A stretch of DNA of 64,000 bases. Source: Camellia lanceoleosa (taxonomy: Eukaryota > Streptophyta > Magnoliopsida > Ericales > Theaceae). The notes below the pieces were generated by a model. It saw nothing but the letters and a program-made list of their open reading frames with translations, did not search any database and was not told the DNA's origin. Both the position numbers and the translations under genes were made by a program. This document shows, in pieces, positions 11,820 through 23,029 of the stretch; position 1 is the first letter of the stretch, and each line of letters starts with the position of its first letter. The stretch is from NCBI GenBank assembly GCA_025200525.1, contig CM045758.1, positions 5,576,580 through 5,640,579 of the forward strand, read 5' to 3'.

Positions 11820-12378
11820 TAGTGACGAATTTGTTTTGTCATTTGTACTTGTTATTATGATAAAGTGATTATTCGTCACTAATAAATATTTTTTGTGACA
11901 AAATTTATTGCAAATTATATATGAAAGTTTTCATTGATTTTATTGTTTGGTAACTAAAAATTTCGTCACGTAAATAAATTCTTGTTACGAAATATATTTC
12001 GTCACCCATTTGACTTTTGGAGACAAAAAATTTCATCACCTTTACATCTTATTGTGACGAAATTATTTTCTCATCAATGATCAACATATGTGACAAATTT
12101 ATTCGTCAACTAAAATTATAAATATGGTATTGAATAATTATTTGGTGACGAAAATGAGAATTTTTGCGACAAAATCTTGTTTTATTGGTAACAAAAAATT
12201 TCGTCACTGAAGTAATTTCATTGGTGACGAAATTATTTTTCGTCACGGTGGTTTTTTGTGACAAACATTCAATGACGAAACTGGTGACGAAAATATTTTC
12301 TCACAAATATCTATAGTGACGAAATTAGCTCTTTGGAGACAAAAAAAATTTCGTCATTCATGACCCAATTTGTTGTAG
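11820..12378 (-). mobile_element. CACTA transposon right end, GTGACGAAA family
   Basis: At least fifteen copies of GTGACGAAA or TTTCGTCAC in both orientations lead to the terminus TTTGTTGTAGTA. Read on the minus strand, this is TACTACAACAAA, one base from the classical CACTACAACAAA. On both this end and the one at 2,470, ACAACAAA is followed after 12-13 bp by TGACGAAA. The adjoining sequence is LINE ORF1, so the element inserted into a LINE. Confidence 0.75.
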
Positions 12379-13080
12379 TAGCTAGGTTGGTCCAGTCCTG
12401 CTTTTTCTTCACTGGTTTTAGCATTCAAACTGCTTGAGGGACCCAGCCCAATTGGAGTTGGTTCTCCACCAACGGTGTGATCCTGGTTCATTTTCGCCAA
12501 CGATAAAGGTTGCCATCGCTGTATTTCTCCCGGTGGTGACCAACCTTGCCACAAGAAAAACAAAATGAATGGAGATGTTCATATTCCACAGTGTATGTAA
12601 CTTACCTATTGTAAAATGAGAGATCAGTGGCTTTCTTAGATCCATTTCAACGCAAACCCGTGCATACTTTCCTCTGGCTGCCATTACAATGTTAATATCC
12701 ACTTTCAAAGGAGCCAAAAAGCCTTAGCAACCCCTGAATCAACGTTTGCCTTCATTGGGTTGCCTTTTTCTGCTGGAATCAACCCCTAATTTTGTTTGGC
12801 CTTTGTGGTGGTTGCGAGGCCCTCATCAGTGAGGTCCACTATGTTATCCTCCACAATATTACTTCCCTGCGGTTCCTCGAGGACTGTAATGATCTCTTCA
12901 TGACCCATAGGGTTTTCTCCCATGGTTTCATCTTCTATCTCCTTCGTACCCTTGATTTTCTTCTTACTTCGGATGAGATGATCAGTTTCTTCAGCCGATC
13001 TCCCATGGGAGCCAATATCTCTTTCAACAGACATATTTTTCGCTTTTGATGTCAAAGGCTTATGTGCTCTCCAAGAAACA
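12379..13080 (-). pseudogene. LINE ORF1 (nucleic-acid binding, zinc knuckle), interrupted
   Basis: The minus strand carries an acidic/basic N-terminal part (13,055-12,786, ending VDLTDEGLATTTKAKQN). After an apparent deletion comes KVDINIVMAARGKYARVCVE, followed by MDLRKPLISHFTIG, as in the C-terminal part of the plant DUF4283 RNA-binding domain of LINE ORF1. A one-base frameshift then leads to VEYEHLHSFCFSCGKVGHHR, a CCHC zinc knuckle in which the last Cys is Tyr. The protein would coat LINE RNA. The frame is cut at 12,379 by the CACTA terminus. The missing downstream part has the right content and strand at 1-1,085. Confidence 0.8.
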
Positions 13081-14480
13081 TATAATAGTGCTGCTATCTT
13101 CCCCTATTTTGTTTTATTTGTTAAGTAAGGGTTTGAATGTTATTTAAATTCAATTGCTTAGTGTTAGTATTAGTGAGCATGGCAAACAAATGAAAATGCA
13201 AGGATCAAACCTTTTTCTTCTCGTACTAAACTTTATAATTCACAAATTACAAATTTTGTAGATGCCATGTACCTTTTGCGAGTAGATCAAAAGACATTGA
13301 AATTCTTAAAAAACTTCTACCATTTTGAGCAAATGATTTCAGATAACAAAAAGCACAAACAAATTGAAATAGGCAAAAAATACATAATTAAATTATGTTG
13401 AAAGCGAGACAGAAAGAAAGAGAAAGATGGCAAAAGGAAACAAATATTGACCTCCACCACCAAAAAAACGAGCCATGACTCCTTATCAAGAATCAAGGTT
13501 GTAAAAAATTAGGGTTAAGACAAGATTGTTGTTTTGAGATTCTACCTGCCTAGATAGGATCATCAAATCAAGAATCATAAGATCCTAGAAGAAATAAAAT
13601 ATGTATAACAATTTTTATATGATTAATGAATACTATCAAAATTCTGAGAGAATGCACTTGAATAATAATAAATAAATAAATAAAAACTATCCTGAAAAAA
13701 ACAAAATTAATTAGATGAACTTTCCAATTCACTTTAGTTCATAAAATTTTTTCCACCTCTTAAAAGTAAAAAAAAAAATTTCTGTCCATATAGACTTATT
13801 TTCTGTTGACTATGAATTTTTTTTTTTTTATGGACTTTCATTTTCTATCGTATCAAATACCAAAAAATATGAACCAAAACAAATGGAGCGTAAGAGTTTA
13901 GATGATTAAAATGAGTCTATTAAATTCTCTCAAATTAAAATTTAAATTTGAGAAAAGTTCAATATAATCACACAGCTATGTAGGCTACCTAATGCATAAA
14001 GCGATTAAAATCATCCTTTTAAACCCTCAATTATTAAAGTTTGCATGCTTCAAACCTATTTTTCTTTAAAACTCATAAAAATATTGAAAAAATTATCAGT
14101 CAGTTGCAAAACAAAATTATCATATATTAATTGATGTGTAATTATTTTTAAATTATATACTTGATTCAAATTTCTTCATAATATATATATATATATATAT
14201 ATCATTGCCAAATAAAAATACATTTTTTTTTTAATCTAAAGACCCATAATAACTAAAGTGCCATAAGTAAATGTAGAAAATAAACTCTCAAAAAAATTTC
14301 CCCAATAATAAATAAATTGCATACAAAAAAGTTAACAAATGTTATAAAAATATAAAGGGTTAAAAGTATATTTCCGTTTATGATTTTGCTAATACAAAAA
14401 TAATAATAAGAAAACATTATTATATATCATGAAATTAATTTGCACATGTTTAACAAAATGAAAAAAAAAAAAAAAAAAAA
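13081..14480. other. AT-rich non-coding DNA
   Basis: No coding sequence recognised. It contains a (TA)n tract at 14,178-14,202 and a run of about 20 A at 14,461-14,480 that abuts the foldback element. Confidence 0.6.
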
Positions 14481-14799
14481 GGGAGCTTTTTTGATAAATC
14501 CACTTTCTAAGAGTTTTATTCCATCCAATCCATATTCTTTTTGACTATTCCATTAGGTCCTATTTAAAATAAGAAGACCAAAATACCCTTTTCATCTACG
14601 TATGTTCCATTTAGCTCACATTATTTTCTTATGTTTCAATAAGTCCTATGACTGACATAATTACCAAAATACCCCTAATGTGAATGTTCACACCGTCAAT
14701 GTGAATGTTCATATCGTCAATGTGTAGGGGCCCGACCCATGTCGATCCTCGTGGGTGCCCGGAAAAATTCGAGTTGGGCCGGGGCGGGCCCAGCCCATT

Positions 14800-15320
14800 G
14801 ACAATGTGCATATTCACATTGACATGTTAACATTCACATTAATAGGAGTGTAAAATTGGCCCGCGTCCCGTGGCGGCGCGAAACCCGCCCACAGCCCATG
14901 GGCGGCCCGTTGACAATGTGAATATTCACATTGACATGTTAACATTCACATTGATAAGAGTATAAAATTGGCCCGCGGCCCATGGGCGGCCAAAAGCCCG
15001 TCCGCGGCCCGGGGCGAGCTCGGCCCGGCCCATTGACAATGTGAATATTCATATTGACATGTTAACATTCACATTGATAGGAGTGTAAAATTAGCCCGCG
15101 CCTCGTGGCTGCCGAAACCCGCCTATGGCCCGTGGGCGGCCCGAGGCGGGCCCGGCCCGGCCTGTTGACAATGTGAATATTCACATTGACATGTTAACAT
15201 TCACATTGATAAGAGTATAAAATTGGCCAACGGCCCAAGGCTGGCCCGGCTCGGTCTGTTGACAATGTGAATATTCACATTGACATGTTAACATTCACAT
15301 TGATAGAAGTGTAAAATTAG
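14800..15320 (+). repeat. Left arm: five tandem units with an 18-bp palindrome
   Basis: Units start with AATGTGAATATTCACATT or near variants at about 14,804, 14,915, 15,038, 15,170 and 15,264. Each is followed by GACATGTTAACATTCACATT, then GATA(A/G)GAGT(G/A)TAAAATT and a GC-rich spacer. Spacings are 111, 123, 132 and 94 bp. Confidence 0.85.
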
Positions 15321-15365
15321 CCCGTGCTTCGTGGTCGCCAAACCCGCCTGGCTGGCGTAGCTGGC

Positions 15366-15960
15366 CATTTTTTTTTAATTCTTTTTATTTTTTTACCAAA
15401 ATTTTATTATTTTTCACAAAAAAAGACACTAGGCCTCGGCGCGGGCCGGGCCTTGAATCGAGCCTTGAATGGGCCTTAACCGGGCCGATGGGCCGAGTCG
15501 GGCTTCAAAGTGATGGCCCAGGCCCTAGCCTAAGGTCTCGGACTAGGCTCGAGCCTGGGCCCAAACGAGCCTTTCTCGGGCCGGGTCGGGCCGGCCCACG
15601 GGCCAAAAAATTAGGCCCAGGCCCTAGCCCTAGCACAAGGGTATTCGGGCTTTGGATGGGCCGATGGATCGAGCCTCGGGTCGGGCCGGTGGGCCTGGGC
15701 CTAGCCTCGAGCTTAGGTCGGGCTTGGGCGGGCCTGGCCATTTTTTTTTAATTCTTTTTAATTTTTTCTACCAAAATTTCATTATTTTTCACAAAAAAAT
15801 ACATTGCGCCTTGGGCGGGCAAGGACTCGGATCGAGCCTTGAATGGACCTTAAGCAGGCCGATGGGCCGGGCCGGGCTTCAAAGTGATGACCTAGGCCCT
15901 AACCTAGGGTCTCGGACATGCTTGGGCCCGGACCCAAACGAGCTTGCCCCGGGCCGTGGG
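15366..15960 (+). repeat. Direct duplication at the foldback centre
   Basis: The phrase GGCCATTTTTTTTTAATTC starts at about 15,362 and again at 15,735. At least 215 bp after it are shared, including CCTTGAAT, GGGCTTCAAAGTGATG and GGGTCTCGGAC-like stretches. The offset is about 374 bp. Copy 2 lies across the symmetry centre of the element. Confidence 0.75.
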
Positions 15961-16019
15961 TGGGCTTTGGGTAGCCCACAGGCCGCGGACCAATTCTACA
16001 TTCCTATCAATGTGCATTT

Positions 16020-16960
16020 TAACATGTCAATGTGAATATTCACATTGTCAACGGGCCAGGCCGGGCCTACCTCGGGCCGTGGGCAAGCTTCGAGTAGCGG
16101 GCAAATTTTACACTCCTATCAATGTTAATGTTAACATGTCCATGTGAATATTCACATTGTCACGGGTCAGGCCAAGCCCGCCTCGGGCTGCGGTCGGGCT
16201 TCTGGCCGCCCATGGTTGCGGACCAATTTTACACTCTTATCAATGTGAATGTTAACATGTCAATGTAAATATTCACATTGTCAACGGGCCGGGTCGGGCC
16301 TGCCCTGGGCCGCTGGACAATTTTATACTCTTATCAATGTGAATGTTAACATGTCAATGTGAATATTCACATTGTCAACAGGCCGGGCAGGGCCCGCCCC
16401 GGGCCACCCACGGGTTGTGGGTGGGTTTCGAGCAGCCATGAGGCGCGGGTTAATTTTACACTCCTATCAATGTGAATGTTAACATGTCAATGTGAATATT
16501 CACATTGTTAATGCTGGCTGCCGCCCAGCCGTATGGTTTTGGGCGACCACACGCGGGCTAATTTTACACTCATATCAATGTAAATGTTAACATGTCAATG
16601 TGAATATTCACATTGTCAACGGGCCGAGCCGAGCCTGCCCCGGGCTGTGGGCGGGCTTTTGGCAGCCCATGGGCCACGGGCCAATTTTATACTCTTATCA
16701 ATGTGAATGTTAACATGTCAATGTGAATATTCACATTGTCAACGGGCCGGACCAGCCCCGCCCCGGGCCGCAAGGGGGTTTCGTGCCGCCACGGGACGCG
16801 GGCCAATTTTACACTCCTATTAATGTGAATGTTAACATGTCAATGTGAATATTCACATTGTCAACGGGCCGGGCCCGCCCCAGCTCGCGGGTGGGTTTCG
16901 GGCCGCCCACAGGCCAATTTTACATTCCTACCAATGTGACTTTTAAAATATGAATGTTCA
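16020..16960 (-). repeat. Right arm: eight tandem units, inverted relative to left arm
   Basis: AATGTGAATATTCACATT or a one-base variant begins at 16,029, about 16,140, 16,262, 16,356, 16,489, 16,597, 16,720 and 16,842, always preceded by ATGTTAACATGTC. The 94-bp then 133-bp spacings from 16,262 mirror 94 then 132 bp in the left arm. Confidence 0.85.
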
Positions 16961-17170
16961 CATTATAAAATTGTTAACCGTTCAAAAAATATTTATAAGG
17001 GTATCAAAATTAAATATAAGGGCATAAGTGTCCAAGAAAATAGTGTAAATCAAGAAAAAGGACTTTATGGAATAAAACTATACATACATGGGACTAAATG
17101 GGTTAAAAAATTCCTTCATAGACTTCTTAGATTAAAACACTTCTAAATGGGATTTATCAATAATTTTCCC

Positions 17171-17180
<10 letters not shown>

Positions 17181-17205
<25 letters not shown>

Positions 17206-18706
17206 TTAAGTATTGTTTTCTTGTTAAATATTATAAGTATGCTTCTTTTTATTATTTTCTTAATACTAAAAAGAAGGGGAAAAAAACTATTATATATCCT
17301 GAGGTTAATTTTATACATGTTTAAAATAAAAAAATCCAACATGTTTAGAAAAATAAAAAAGAAAGTTATATATTTTAAGGTCAATTTCATCATTTAACTA
17401 GTTAATTCGGAAGGTTCAATTTGGTCATATCTATCTCACAACTCTTGTGAAATTGAGTTATTCCATGTATAAGGAACTATTAATTCTATTAAACTATTAA
17501 TTTGGCATTCACTTTTCTAATCAATAAATTATTGACTATGTTAGACAAAATCCAAACTCATAGGCTAATCCAACAAAACCAACACCCCTTGATGTAAATT
17601 TGGTTTCCATTAAATAGAAATATGACAAAATTCTCTGACCCAGTTGTATTTGTGTCAACCTGATTTTAATATAAATGGTTTGAAAGAGGATTGAATAGGT
17701 AAGGAAAAATATAATGATAGAGAGATCAAAGCTATCAAGTTTATAATAAAGTATGAAATTAAATAACTAAAATAATTGAGTTTAAAAGTAAAAATTCACA
17801 CACAAAATTCGAAAAACCCGATCCGTTATCATTCCTCCTACCCGAATACTCCTAGAGTTATTCAAAAACCCCTCCAAAAACTCAACCCCTCCAAAAAAAA
17901 CTTTTAAAAAAAACTGAAAAATAAAAATATCGAGAAAAGAGATGCAAGCAATCACGTGATAGATGCATACGATAGGCAGCACTCTACGCAAAGACGCGAG
18001 AGAAAAAGTATCAATAGTAGTGGTTGTTTCCCTTTTACCTCTGCAGAGATACAGCATCAGTAGTATTACTATGGGTCCCACACAATTGCTACTCCACTAG
18101 CTTCCAGAATATAAAAAGCACACACAAGAAACCATATGAATATGAGTAATGCTAGGGATATAAAAAATCTACAAAGTCTACCAAATGTTTTACTTGGTAG
18201 AAATTTTGGAGGTTCAAACATTTTCTTTGAATATGTATCTAGATACTGAAAAAACATTCTTGGGACCTTTAACATTTTTCTTTCTTCCCAATCAATATTC
18301 TTCAAAATATTTCAAAATAAAATATATGTATATATACTGAAAGAACATTCTACTATATAAATTACAAAACATTTGATATTTCAGTAATTATATTAAATTA
18401 GATTTATTATCTCATATGTTACAATTATATTACATCAGTGGGTCTCACTTTTCATTTATGTTACCAATCTCGTAATGACCGATCAAATCACATTATAAAT
18501 CAAATATGATCTCTAAATATGATAGGTTGTGCTCTGCGTAGAGATGCAGGAGAAGAAGTATCAGTAGTAGTGGTTGTTCCCCCTTGACCTTGAAAAGATA
18601 CAACGTCAATAGCATTATTGGGAATCTGAATCCTAGGCCTTTCCTGTAATGTCCCCATTGGAGCATAATTTAAAAATAAAAAAGAAAATAGAAAGAGAAC
18701 AGAATT
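17181..18706. other. Non-coding DNA with GA tract and a separated direct repeat
   Basis: A (GA)n tract lies at 17,176-17,203. 17,983-18,072 and 18,533-18,630 are related direct copies sharing AGTAGTGGTTGTT, (G/C)AGATACA(G/A)C and GCAGGAG-type phrases. Between them, 18,133-18,215 is a MITE-like piece (GAGTAATGCTAGGGATA...) whose inverted relative lies at 25,665-25,742. No gene recognised. Confidence 0.5.
18133..18215 (+). mobile_element. MITE-like fragment (AGTAATGCTAGGGA type)
   Basis: GAATATGAGTAATGCTAGGG followed by CTACCAAATGTTTTACTTGG. The reverse complement of this whole stretch recurs at 25,665-25,742 with scattered changes, which identifies it as a dispersed repeat. Confidence 0.55.
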
Positions 18707-20793
18707 TGTAACGCCCTCAAAATATTATATAAAACAACCATTCATAAGATTCATAAGCATAATAGAAATACTACATTTTCATTCATCAAAGTCTGTATTA
18801 CAAAAGATATTACATGTAGTTTCTAAATGTTAACAACAGAATAAGTGCCCTACGGGCGTACATCTTTCCAAGTTGTCACTTGGTTACAACAAAAGAAGAG
18901 TCCTAACTCTTTTACATATAAAGCCCTTGGCTAGAATTTACACTTAACACAAAACAAAATAGCAAAAAATGGAGCCTTCAGCCCCTTGACCTTCCAAGCT
19001 ATGCCCTTGGAGGTGGCATGTCGCCTGTACCTAAAAATGGTGTCCCAAGAAGGGTGAGTCAAAGCCCAGTAGAGATATGCTACACAATATATGAGAAATA
19101 ACTAAGGCATAAGCATCAGATAAATGTGGGATATTTCTTAACCGACACATATTATTTCTGTGGCCATTCAATGTACATAACCATAACTCAATTTATTTCC
19201 AACCATCCATTTCGGGTAAATCTATTTACCAAATTCATAATTATCAAAACAACCAAAATGAGATTTCAACTCAATGGTTCACAACTCAATGCATTCATCA
19301 ATCCAACACTTCTATTTCTTGCCATTTTACGGAATCACATCCGAGGGAACTGGCACCCATAAATAAATAAGGTTTCGGGACTTTCACCCTAGACACTCCG
19401 GCCAACTTAATTAACAATGGAGTCCATCCCCTATCTCCTCCCAAACAATGGAGTACATCCCTTATCTCCTCCCATTCTATGATACATATACAATGTATTT
19501 AAACACGTCATATACAATGACTCACCAATTCACAGATTCAATGGTTTACTCAAACCGTCATATTCAATGACATAATTCAATTAATTAGTTTCTATTTTCC
19601 TAATCCTCATGCATTTTCTATAACAATCATAACTATCCTCCACCGATAGCCGAAAACAGATATTTCTAAACAAATAAATAAATCTATCAACAGATAATTT
19701 ATCGAATTTTCCATAGGTGAGTAATTTACGAATCCAACTACACCATTTAATCAAACAGTCTCCCAATTTCATGATTCCCAAACCAATTTCATATTTCCAC
19801 ATTGATTTCACTATTTATACAAAATAGCTTATTTAATTCAAACTAGGGTATTTTCCCCCTTTTCCCAAATATTACACCCACGGCTAAATCCCTCCCCCCC
19901 TCCCCCCCAACTATACACAAATAGCCCCATTTTCAAGACCTCACAAACACATATGGAGTTCAAAATAGAAAACCCCTCTTTCACAAATTCAAACTCAACC
20001 CTAACTTCACCCAAACTTCCCAACTCCACCATTTATGCAAAAATGACAAATGTCTAGGTCAAAACTAATATCAAAGAGTAGATTATCCTTACCTTAAATG
20101 GAGAAGCTCAAAGAGGAAAAAGGAAAATCTTGAAGATGCTCCAAACTTGAACTTTTTCGGATCAAAAGGAAGCCCACACGATATTCCACCCTTTTTACAA
20201 AGGAAGTAAGGTAGAAGGACTCTAGATCAAGGAGTATTTGTAGAGAGAGAGGGTGTTTTAAAGAAAGAGGCAACCGATCTAGGGTTTTGAGTGAAGAAGG
20301 GACCAAAAAGTGATATAAAATCACGCTACTGCGAACTGATATATGCGAGGCTCGCTCGAGCGAAGGAGTTGTCGCTCGAGCGACCAGACACAACAAGTGG
20401 TCTCGCTCGAGTGCAAGAAACGTCGCTCAAGCGCACAATGTAAAGCTTCAGGTTTGCCACCAACGCAGACGTACGCTCGAGCGCAAGAGTTCTCGCTCGA
20501 ACGAAAGCTGCGTCTAAGAAAGAAACCTGAGGACTCTCAATTCTCGCTCGAGCAAAAGAAACCTCGCTCGAGTGAAGAAGCAAATACCCAATGCTCGCTC
20601 GAGCGCAAAAAGCTTCGCTCGAGCGAAGAAGCCAAAACCTGGGCAGCAACCATTTGCACCAATAGACAACCAAACTGTTCCAAACTCGCCCAACAAGTCC
20701 CAAAACTCAAATGTAAAGAATTAAAGGAAGGAAACAAGATAAAGACAACAACATACAACCACGGAACCCGAGTCCGAAACACAATAAAGGTCA
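18707..20793 (-). mobile_element. Candidate solo LTR (about 2.1 kb)
   Basis: On the plus strand it begins TGTAACGCCCTCAAAA and ends ATAAAGGTCA, so on the minus strand it runs TGACC...GGGCGTTACA, with the TG...CA ends of an LTR. The flanking 5-mers are GAATT and GAATA, a target duplication with one mismatch. Minus-strand order fits an LTR: upstream repeats (the CGCTCGAGCG array), then AAAACCCTAG and CTCT-rich leader-like sequence. There is no gag-pol. The GGGCGTTACA 3' end is common in large plant LTRs. A truncated copy is the alternative. Confidence 0.5.
20353..20625. repeat. Ten CGCTCGAGCG motifs arranged as five pairs
   Basis: Motifs (perfect or one-base variants) start at 20,353, 20,373, 20,404, 20,424, 20,474, 20,494, 20,545, 20,565, 20,596 and 20,616. 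Within each of the five pairs the spacing is exactly 20 bp. Between pairs it is 51, 70, 71 and 51 bp. The core is a palindrome containing CTCGAG. It sits in what would be the upstream part of the minus-strand LTR. Frames reading SLERK repeats arise from the motif and are not evidence of a protein. Confidence 0.9.
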
Positions 20794-21439
20794 GAATAAA
20801 ACCTGGATCGCTGTAGATTTACAAGCAAATAGTGAGTTTTGGTACAAAAAATGCTACGTTTTAGTGTAATTTGATCCGAGAAAAATATAATAAAAATACT
20901 AGAAGACTCAAAAATAATATTGAGTAATAACATAAAACTAAAAATAATTTTTTGAATAAATTTCAATATAAAAATATACAGGCTATTAAATTTAAAACGA
21001 TGTGAATAATCATACAATAATTTTGAAAAATATATCATTTTTATTGTATAAAAATATAGAATTTCACGTGAAAAGTTTTAGAGTTCTAAAAACTTTGAAA
21101 GGACACTTTAGGGTTTAAAAAATTTTAAAATATTGAAAAGACATGTGTTAACAATACTGTGATTGCTTTTCTTATGTTATCAATAATTAATTGTTCCACT
21201 ACATGTAAATGTACAAACCCCCCCCCCCCCTCCTTCACCTCTGCTTCCCTCCTCTTCCCTCCAGCCTCCCAAATCTCACTGCCTCCTCCCATTTCAATTG
21301 ACATGCATTACCGGCGACAATGGATAGTGTCACCAAAGGTAGAGGGAATTATTTTGGTGCCTTAAGGTTTAGGGTAAAGGAATTTTATTGTAATTTTGAA
21401 TTATAATAAAAAATAAATAAAAAAACAAATTAGAATTAT
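20794..21439. other. AT-rich non-coding DNA with a C run
   Basis: No gene or element recognised. A run of ten or so C at 21,218-21,228 is followed by a CT-rich segment. Confidence 0.5.
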
Positions 21440-22010
21440 ATTTATATCATTATATATAATCCAATCAGTCTCTTTCTCTCTCTAACCATCCCCATATTGC
21501 TATCTATATATAAACCCCCTTCTCTCACTCTCTCCTCCTTTCTCTCATCTCGAAGTATGCTTCGTACTATGGCATCTAAACGAGCGTACTAGGTTGCTTC
21601 CAATGTAAAGGTTCTTTATGTCGGTGTATTGAATTTGTTTATATCTATTTTTTACATTCGTTCAATTAAGTAAAAATATTTATTAATCATGTTCATTCGT
21701 GTCGTTGGATATGTAGATAACCTTTAGCAGAGACGCTCGAAATTTTTTATTTTTTTTTCAAGCCTATAATGTTTCGTTTCGGCCTTACAGACTTTACCCT
21801 ATATAATGTAACATTGTACACGTTTTAGGGTTAGAGAAAAAAGAAGAGAGTGAAAAGCGAGAAAGAGCGTCTGTAATTCTATAATCAATATAGTGAATTG
21901 GTGTGGCTCCTAAGGACGTGGGCACATTGTTGAACCTCATATATCTGTGTGTTTTGTCAATTTATTTTTTATGTGACACATAGTTTTCAAAATCTATAGG
22001 GCTTTGGGAT
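21440..22010 (+). mobile_element. LTR-like or promoter fragment with TATA box
   Basis: CCAATCAG at about 21,461 and TATATATAAACCCCC at about 21,505 form a plausible core promoter. Downstream, GTGTGGCTCCTAAGGACGTG and GGGCACATTGTTGAACCTCA are close in style to the R-U5 end of copia LTRs (compare CTCCGTGGGCGTAGGCAATTG at 52,471). No second LTR and no tRNA-primer site are seen, so this is a remnant. Confidence 0.4.
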
Positions 22011-22506
22011 TGAACGGGTGTTAAAATCCTAACACATGTGACCTGAATGTCATGTCTTACCAAAAGTTTCTAGGGAAAGGCTACAAAATTTGAGACTAAA
22101 GAAAGGCTCTAGAATTTCTTAGAACAATCAAGAGATTGAGTGTGTACACTATCTATATAATAAGGGCGAAAGGTTTTTGAATTTATCCTAGAGATAATTG
22201 TCCTACTAAGACATTTTAATGGTCATGATTCACTTATGTATTTAGATAGACGGATGAGATGAGCCCCTTTAAATATATATCAATTTACTTCCCACCCAAA
22301 CACTTCCTACTCACCCACGTCTCATCTACATTCTATCTTCAAGATCACTCTGTTATTCTATCTTTATCTCCTCCCTTCTTTGTTCTCACCTACCCCATTC
22401 CCTCTTTATCTCTCTCTCCCTCCCTATTCTTCTTATTCCATACCCTCGCTCCCGAAACTGCTACTCTCCAGGTAAGATCACTCTGTCATAAAAGAGACCC
22501 ATTGAG

Positions 22507-22549
<43 letters not shown>

Positions 22550-22639
22550 GTGCTTCACAAGTTCCGATCATAGTTCACTCTATTGAATTCAATCTAGGGC
22601 TTTCACTTTACTTTCTCGCGATTTCTTGCTATCACTTTG

Positions 22640-22980
22640 TTCTTGCTTTCAACTAATCTCACAAACAATTTCTTTTTAGATTTTTTCTCTGCTGCTCTCC
22701 AGCCCTGTTCTTCTTCTTCCATACCCTCGCTCTCGAAACTACTGCTCTCCAGGTAAGATCACTCTTTTCGTTTTCGTCAATCTATAGATTGTATAGATTT
22801 TGTTTGTGTAGATTTTTTTTATAGATTCTATAAATTTTTTTACAAAGAATTTGGATATAGATTGAATAGATTTTATTTGGATATAGATTGTATAGATTTT
22901 TTATTTATATATATACTTTTTACAAAGAATCTGGATATAAATTTTTTGTAGATTTTTTCCAAACATTACAAAGAATTGTA
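22640..22980 (+). repeat. Helitron internal direct repeat, copy 1
   Basis: Runs from TTCTTGCTTTCAA through CTCTCCAGCCCTGTTCTTCT and CTCCAGGTAAGATCACTC to CCAAACATTACAAAGAATTG. It matches 23,513-23,818 almost throughout. A third, shorter copy of the CTCCAGGTAAGATCACTC part is at 22,425-22,492. The CAG|GTAAG junction is a consensus splice donor, so the block looks like a duplicated first exon and intron start. Confidence 0.75.
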
Positions 22981-23029
22981 TAGATTTTTTATATATATTA
23001 TCTTTGTGAGTATATTTTTATTTGAAATT

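Larger units (their letters stand above)
14481..17180. mobile_element. Foldback-type element with inverted GC-rich tandem arrays
   Basis: The left end GGGAGCTTTTTTGATAAATCC and the right end (minus strand TTGGGAAAATTATTGATAAATCCC, positions 17,150-17,175) form imperfect terminal inverted repeats. Inside, the left arm (14,678-15,320) and right arm (16,020-16,960) carry the same tandem unit in opposite orientation. Around them lies a GGCCCGGCC-rich centre with a direct duplication. The symmetry centre is near 15,771. There is no transposase. This matches the foldback class of long inverted, repeat-armed elements. Composition (GC-rich) contrasts strongly with the AT-rich surroundings. The open GC-rich frames in the centre (for instance 15,488-15,751) are by-products of the repeats. 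Confidence 0.7.

Noticed and set aside
15488..16147. Gly/Pro/Arg-rich frames on both strands in the GC-rich centre
   Set aside because: They derive from GGGCC-rich tandem sequence of the foldback element. No domain, and similar frames occur on both strands.
20353..20625. CRISPR-like array
   Set aside because: Ten-base palindromes with 10- and about 21-61-bp spacers in plant repeat DNA. CRISPR arrays are prokaryotic and have longer repeats.
20343..20816. 157-codon frame with repeated SLERK
   Set aside because: Generated by the CGCTCGAGCG repeats. No start context and no family.
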